Positions 38,201 through 44,591 of a stretch of 64,000 bases of DNA are shown piece after piece. The notes under the pieces are model-generated. The model was not told the origin of the DNA and did no database searches. It was given only the letters and a program-made list of their open reading frames with translations. Each line of letters begins with the position of its first letter. Positions within the stretch are counted from its first letter, which is position 1. The stretch is from Chaetoderma sp. LZ-2023a (Eukaryota > Mollusca > Caudofoveata > Chaetodermatida > Chaetodermatidae), in the NCBI GenBank assembly GCA_034401795.1, contig CM067374.1:133570300-133634299 (forward strand), in the 5' to 3' direction. Position numbers and translations under genes: made by a program.

Positions 38201-41200
38201 CCGCCTCGAACATGTCAACGACATGCTCTGCCAGCGGCAGAGAAGGCATAGCGTTAGCAGTAGGCTTACCAGCTAACCACGGCCTGTGTTCACGCTGGCT
38301 AGCCGACTGCTCCACGGGCAGATCTGGTCTAACACTCACCAACCACTGGCAAGCGTCAGACCAATCCTCCTCCGTGGCTAGTTGCAAGCGCTCTACAAGA
38401 CGGGGGCCTTCGTCTTCCTCCTGAGCGCAAGCAACAGAGCTTGACGGCGGATACGCCGATATCCCTGGCAAGCCAGGGAGAGCATGCGGGCCTGATAATA
38501 CCGGCATGCTAATCTCACTGGCTTGACCAGGAGCAGGCGCCGTGGTAGAGCGCGGGGCATATACCGCCCCACCACCGCCCCAGCCAGCACCAGCTACACT
38601 CTCGGCAAGCCGAGGTATGCGGTACCGCTGGCCTTCAGCGCCCAGGGCCACAGTCTGAACCGTGGATTCTACCCCTGGGAGAGTAGAACCGTGGAAAAAG
38701 GCGCCTGTATTCCCCGCGAGGGGCGCACAAACGTCATATTCCATGGCCACGTCTTCAGACGGCGACCCCAACAGGTAATCCTCATCCTCCTGGCCAGAAA
38801 GATTAGACTCCGGGTCAGCAAAGAGAGCTAACCCGGACTGGCCAGGGAAGGTGCCATACGAGGTACTGGCAGCCGCGGTGTGCGGATACCCCTGGACTGA
38901 TGAGCAGCCCGCGGGTTCCAGCGACGACCGTCCACGGTCCCTATTGGGCGCGGCAATAAGCCTGCTGCCAGGGCCGTGGAACACCCCCTCTAATGGGGCC
39001 ACCTCTGAATCTTCAAACAACGGAAGCGTACTAAGGAACGTTGATTCAGAGGTGGGGATTACCTGCTCCGAAGCAGATGATGAGGCCAATAAAGGATTTG
39101 GTCCAGGAAGCATGCCACGAAGCAACTCTGGAACCAAATCCTTTATCGTCCTCCTCATCTCTCCCAACATCTCGGTCCGGAAGGCCTCCATGTCCACCGT
39201 GGACGAGGCCTTCCTCTTACCCTTCTTACTTACGACCTCTTTTTTCAGCTTCTTCTTCTCCTCCTCCACCTTGTCCTTCGCCTGCAAGCACAAGAATTCG
39301 GACATTAGCTCGCCCCCCCCAGTGCTTACATATCTCGCAATTAAGCAAGGGACCACAGGGGCTACACTGAAAACAGAGATGAGGGCCAAACTTGTCCCTC
39401 AAAAATCGTCCACAGGACGCACAACCAGGTCTCTGAAAAAGGCCAAAGGACGAGGAGTATGAGCAAACTAGTTAAGCTTAGAAAACTCACCAACTCAAGA
39501 GAAGGAAAATGATCATAAAGATCATAATTTTTATCAGAAACCAGCTTCGGACAACTTTAATTGTAAATAAAGAGCAAGGCTGATTATGACGTCATTAATC
39601 CTATGACAGGACAAAATCGATCCCCAACAAACATCCCAGTGCAAGGACGAATTGTATCTCTAACCAGAACATGTGCAGAATGGACATTTCGACTACACAA
39701 GCATCAGATAAATACTGATAACAATGGCAAATAGTGTTAATTATCTCCCTTTCTCATATCAATAATTAATACCTGACACCTTGTCTAGACAAACCATCCA
39801 ACCTGATGAACTGGAGCACTCCACCACTGAACGCCTCTTAACTCTCTCCACCTCAAGGGGAAGGAATTGGATCAAGAGGGCAAAGTGAGAAGACCTTTAT
39901 AATAGGCCTCCAACTCACTGGGCATAGAATTTTTGGTTAGATAACCTAACAGTATTAGTAGGAAATGGAACCATGGTGGAGAGACACAAACCCTCTGCTG
40001 ATGTCATGTCCATTATTTCTCCTTCACACAGACCTGTGGACATAAACACAAAGAGAGATTAGTCTTATATAGCACCTAGTTGAAATAAACCAACTAATTA
40101 AGGCGCTTATCACGTTTAGCGCGAGTCCCGGAAACACATTACAACGGGACAAAACTCGCTAATTTTACTAGAAGTCACCTGATTTAAAGGTCCAAGGCCC
40201 TCCTGTGGCGAAGTCACTCTCTCAGCCATCTTTGTCAGGGATAAACTTCTATCTAATAGTCTTAAAAAGCTTTGAAAGAGTATGGAAAGATTCTAACATA
40301 AAAGCATGTGTTGTCTCTCAGCCAATAAATTAGCAAAGAGGTAGTGCTAGTCTGCGCATGCGCGGTGGTGGGGCTGGCATCCGCCAGACTACGCTCTGAC
40401 TCCCTGCCCAGTAGGGGCACCTAACTGTTTTAATCTGAGTGTTTATTGAGTGAAAGCCAATATTTAGCAATATCAAAAGTATTAGGGAGGTAAGTATACT
40501 CTTGATGTGAAAATCGAAGTTTTTCAATAAGTGTGCGGTGAATTGTTCAAAATCTTGATGGTGAATCACCAACCTAAATGCAGGACGATGCACTGCTTTT
40601 ATTGAAGTATTTCCCGCCACTGGCCACCAGCACAGACAATAGTGTAAAATAATATTGCGATGACAAACTAAATCTAAAATGGTGTCTAGGTTTCTAGTTA
40701 GCTAAAGTTCCCATAAACTAACAAACAGTCCAAAATTTACTTAAATTCCATGACTTACTTGCTTTATGAGAACTTTAAAACAAAGTTATATAATCGACGC
40801 TAAAGGAATTTTGATAAAATAAACATTTCCCGTTTCTTACTATTTATTCTAAACTTACTCTGATACATGTAGGCAACCTTGGGTATGTTCCAGTTGTGAG
40901 CACATCTACAGCACAGGGCAGAGAAAAATTTGGCAGTCTGAAACAAAATGTTAATCACGATTAACAAAAAAAGTTTATACTGTCTTATAATCTGTGCAGT
41001 GCACACATGTAAGTACTTGTCTCTATTTTAAATTCTGCTTACAAATATTTAGGCCAGTTAACCCCTTTGTGTCATCAGCGCCTCAAAAGCACTAACAATA
41101 CTACTTATAACAATTAAGCATTTTAATGGTCAGCATTTTTTAAGAAATTTTAATATTAGAAGACTGTTTTCTTTGTAAATTGACCTCTAAAATTTGTGAG

Positions 41201-44200
41201 GGCCTTGACCATTAAAGGGGTACTGGTAAAGAAAATTCAAGCTTTGGCTGACCCAGTATCCATTCACAGGTCAAGAGTATTTTTGAATATTTATCACTGG
41301 AATGTTAGTACGTCGCAGAATTTGTCCATTTGAAGAACAATGTCTCCAATCCAATTATGTTCAGAATAATCAACAACACATTTTGTTTTGGAAACATTTA
41401 AGTTATTTCTAACATGTTCTGTAGTTTACCTTGCTGCTACAAGCGTCTCTCTGGACATCTTCGCCAGTGAATCAGCCGTATCCACAAACAACATTGACTG
41501 CTGCTCCAGAAATGCACAGATCTCCTGTAATGCGGTACAAATATTCTCTAATTATCCACTATGCGATACGATCAATAACTGATTAATTTAAAGCAGAAAT
41601 GCGGTCAACCACAAAACTTGTCTTGTTGACAATACTTTATATAATTCTAGCCTTGTAGAATATTTGAAGAAGGCGTGTTATTACAGTTACCGGTAGGGCT
41701 GCGCAGTAAAACGGTTTAACAGATTAAATTAGTTTTTTTGGCAACAGTTCAATAAATGATACAGAAATCGCTACATTGCAAAACCGTCATCAAGAAACTA
41801 ATTTTTTTGAAAAATGGTACACCCTAAAATCAGTGTTCAAAATTAATCTTCCCATGCCTATAATACTATATAGATATTAATATAACAGTTTCAAATTACA
41901 ATCTAGGTATATGAGTACAGCTTTGGATTCATCAATGGATCAATGAAGTGTCACCATTTGCTACAATTCCTCATTGATCATCATTTGCAGAGTGAAACTG
42001 GTAAAGAAATTTATTTCCGTTTCATCAAATCTGAAACTCATTTAACCCCTAAAATTAGTCCCTAATCATATCTGCCAAATTTCGACCCGATCCCTTCAGC
42101 GGTTCTGGAGAAGTCATTTTCGCTAAAAACTAGATCAACCAAGATGGCCGCCGAACCATTTGGTCAATCAAGTCCTCTTGAACAGACTTGGCTTAGCTCT
42201 TTCCCTTGATGATGTTTCATGAGTTTTGAATCGATTCCCCAAGCGGTTTCGAAGAAGGTTTTTAAAGATGTTTCCTAAAATCGAACAAACTTGGATCACT
42301 ATGCCCTAAGGATGCTTCCTGCCAAATATATTTGAAATCAGCTCAGTGGTTCTTGAGAAGTCATTTAAAGGAGAAGTTGATGGACGATGGACGGTCGCCA
42401 CGGCATAAGCTCACTTGGTCTCCCGGTGAAGTAATAATAATATAACTTTCAAAGAATTCATCAAACAAGTTGAAGTGATATAAATTATATGGTTTCATGA
42501 AGATGTCAAGTGTATACCTGACATTTAATTATATGAATCAAATTTTGTGTCTGAAATACAGGATTTAAAAGTCGATGTAAAACATGTACAATCATTTTGT
42601 AGTTTCATCTAAGATGCAAAACCATCTTCTGAGTTAAGTTAAATTCCTATTAGAATATTGGTATAGGTATTTGGATCTAGAACAATAATGGTCTGTTTCC
42701 CAAAATTCTCCAACAATTCCCAATATTCCCTGAAAATTCCAGCGGAAATTTACCGGCTTCAAAATATCCGGGAATTTTACAAACCTAGTGTTAAGTAAAA
42801 ATGTAAATCTTAATCATTGACTGTCTACTGCTGAGGTTTTTTTGTAGATAACATATTCCAATGGTTATATCGCTGGACCTGCTAAATATTTTGAAAACAA
42901 TTTGACTGAAGCTTGTTGGTGGCTTTTAAAGAAAGCAAGAAAATCTGAATACTTGTTACAATGTGACAAAAACAGGAGGGAGGGGGGATGGTCTGCAATC
43001 TCCAATTTCTCTTGTTAACCCTTACAACTCTGATGTAAATATTCTATCTTTTACTGCATCAATAGCCAAGAAACTGGTGTACATTTTAAAACAATTTTGG
43101 TGGAAGATGTTGCTGTCTATGACAGCACCATCTTCCACCAAATTTGTTAAAAAATGAGCACCAGCTCATCTTTTAATTTAATTTGAAAATATAAAATTTT
43201 GACATCAGACTGGTAAGGGTTAACAGATTAATGGTCATGATTGGTCAAGATAATCTGAATCTCCATTTCCAAGCTAAGAGTAAACGATTTGTGAAAATTT
43301 ACTGGTTAACGAGCCAATCATTCCAGTGGTAAAATATCAAAATTAGAATTACATGTATCTTGGCCTGCAAATGGACAATCCTCAAGATGATAACAGAGGC
43401 AGGTTTTGTTCAGGATTACCATTAACAGATTATCACACTTACTGTACATTTGTCCACTTTACTAGCGCTGCTTGCCCACTTGACCAGAGCCAACAGGCGC
43501 ACAAACAACTGACGCGTACGACTGGCAAACTGTACAATCTCAATTTTCCTTAAAAATATAATTAAAATAAATATTTCTGTTTCAATCATTGGAATACCAC
43601 CCACAATAGAATAGAGATTCATTTCTGGCTTAACGACACCAACATACACACCCCACCCCCTTACCCACCCCTAGATTTGTTTGAATCAATATTAACCATG
43701 TTAACGGGAGGAAATCGGAATTCTCAGAATTACAATTTGCAGGTAACTACATATATATCAATAGTAAGCTGCTGAATATTTTGAAAGTAATTACTCTAAG
43801 CCGTTGCTATCAGTCCAATCAGTTTCAAAATATTCAACAGAATGTTTATTACAAATTAAATTCTACATTTATCAAAGACATACATTATTCACATGGGAAC
43901 CGTCAGACGTTTGCCTCTTTTCTGTCTGACATACAGCATTTGATGATGACATCAGCTACATGTAGCAAGTGACATCATTTCATTATGACATCAGATAATG
44001 GAGGAATACAGTTTAACTAGGCTCCACCCCTTTCTAGCTAGACTCCACACCTTTCCAGCTAGGCACCACCCCTTTCTAGCTAGGCTCCACACACACACAC
44101 GTCACCTGGGTTGGGCTCGATTAATCCCTGAACTCCCTAACTATCAATTTCCACAGAAATATACAGGTACATGTAAGCTGGTGAATATTTTGAAATTAAT

Positions 44201-44558
44201 TTGACTGGGTACTGTTGCTGCCTACCACGGCAGCAACAGCACCCAGTCCAATTAGTTTCAAAATATTCAAGATATATTTATTAAATAGTAAACTAAAGAC
44301 ATACAATTCGTACAACCACGCTTAGTCCACCATCAATTAAGCACTGATGGTGAGCTCATTCATAACGTAATTAAATGACGTCAGCCTACACGTCACATAG
44401 TTGATTATGAATCCGGAATCATATGGGTAACTGACACAACAAATTTGATTGAATTCCATCAAACAGTTTTGGAGGAGATACATGTAGCCGGACTGATGGA
44501 GAAAGACAGAAGCATTTGTAATATCCCCTCGGCTTTTTTCAAAATGTATAGGGAGAAT

Positions 44559-44591
<33 letters not shown>

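Larger units (their letters stand above)
33539..40511 (-). mobile_element. DIRS-like tyrosine-recombinase retrotransposon copy 3, near full length
   Basis: A 7.0-kb sister of copy 2, lying in MED14 intron 5 in the same sense orientation. Same layout: ITRs at 33583-33759 and 40320-40498, ICR 33827-33928, ORFs Gag, RT/RNase H/methyltransferase-like, YR. It is better preserved: the RT/RNase H frame is open over 715 codons. Defects are a 2-nt deletion inside Gag and about 37 nt missing from RT after the active site. Divergence between copies 2 and 3 is moderate, so they are independent insertions of one family. Confidence 0.94.
40938..43442. other. MED14 introns 3 and 4
   Basis: Intron 4 (40938-41429) holds a decayed TTAA MITE (TTAACCCCTTTGTG at 41058 / CATTAAAGGGGT at 41210). 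Intron 3 (41525-43442) holds a small putative hAT remnant at 41696-41813 (TAGGGCTGCGCAGT ... ACACCCTA), an AAGAGGCCC-family fragment (42053-42434), a MITE of the CCCTTAC type (43019-43219) and a palindromic core at 43290-43350. Confidence 0.5.
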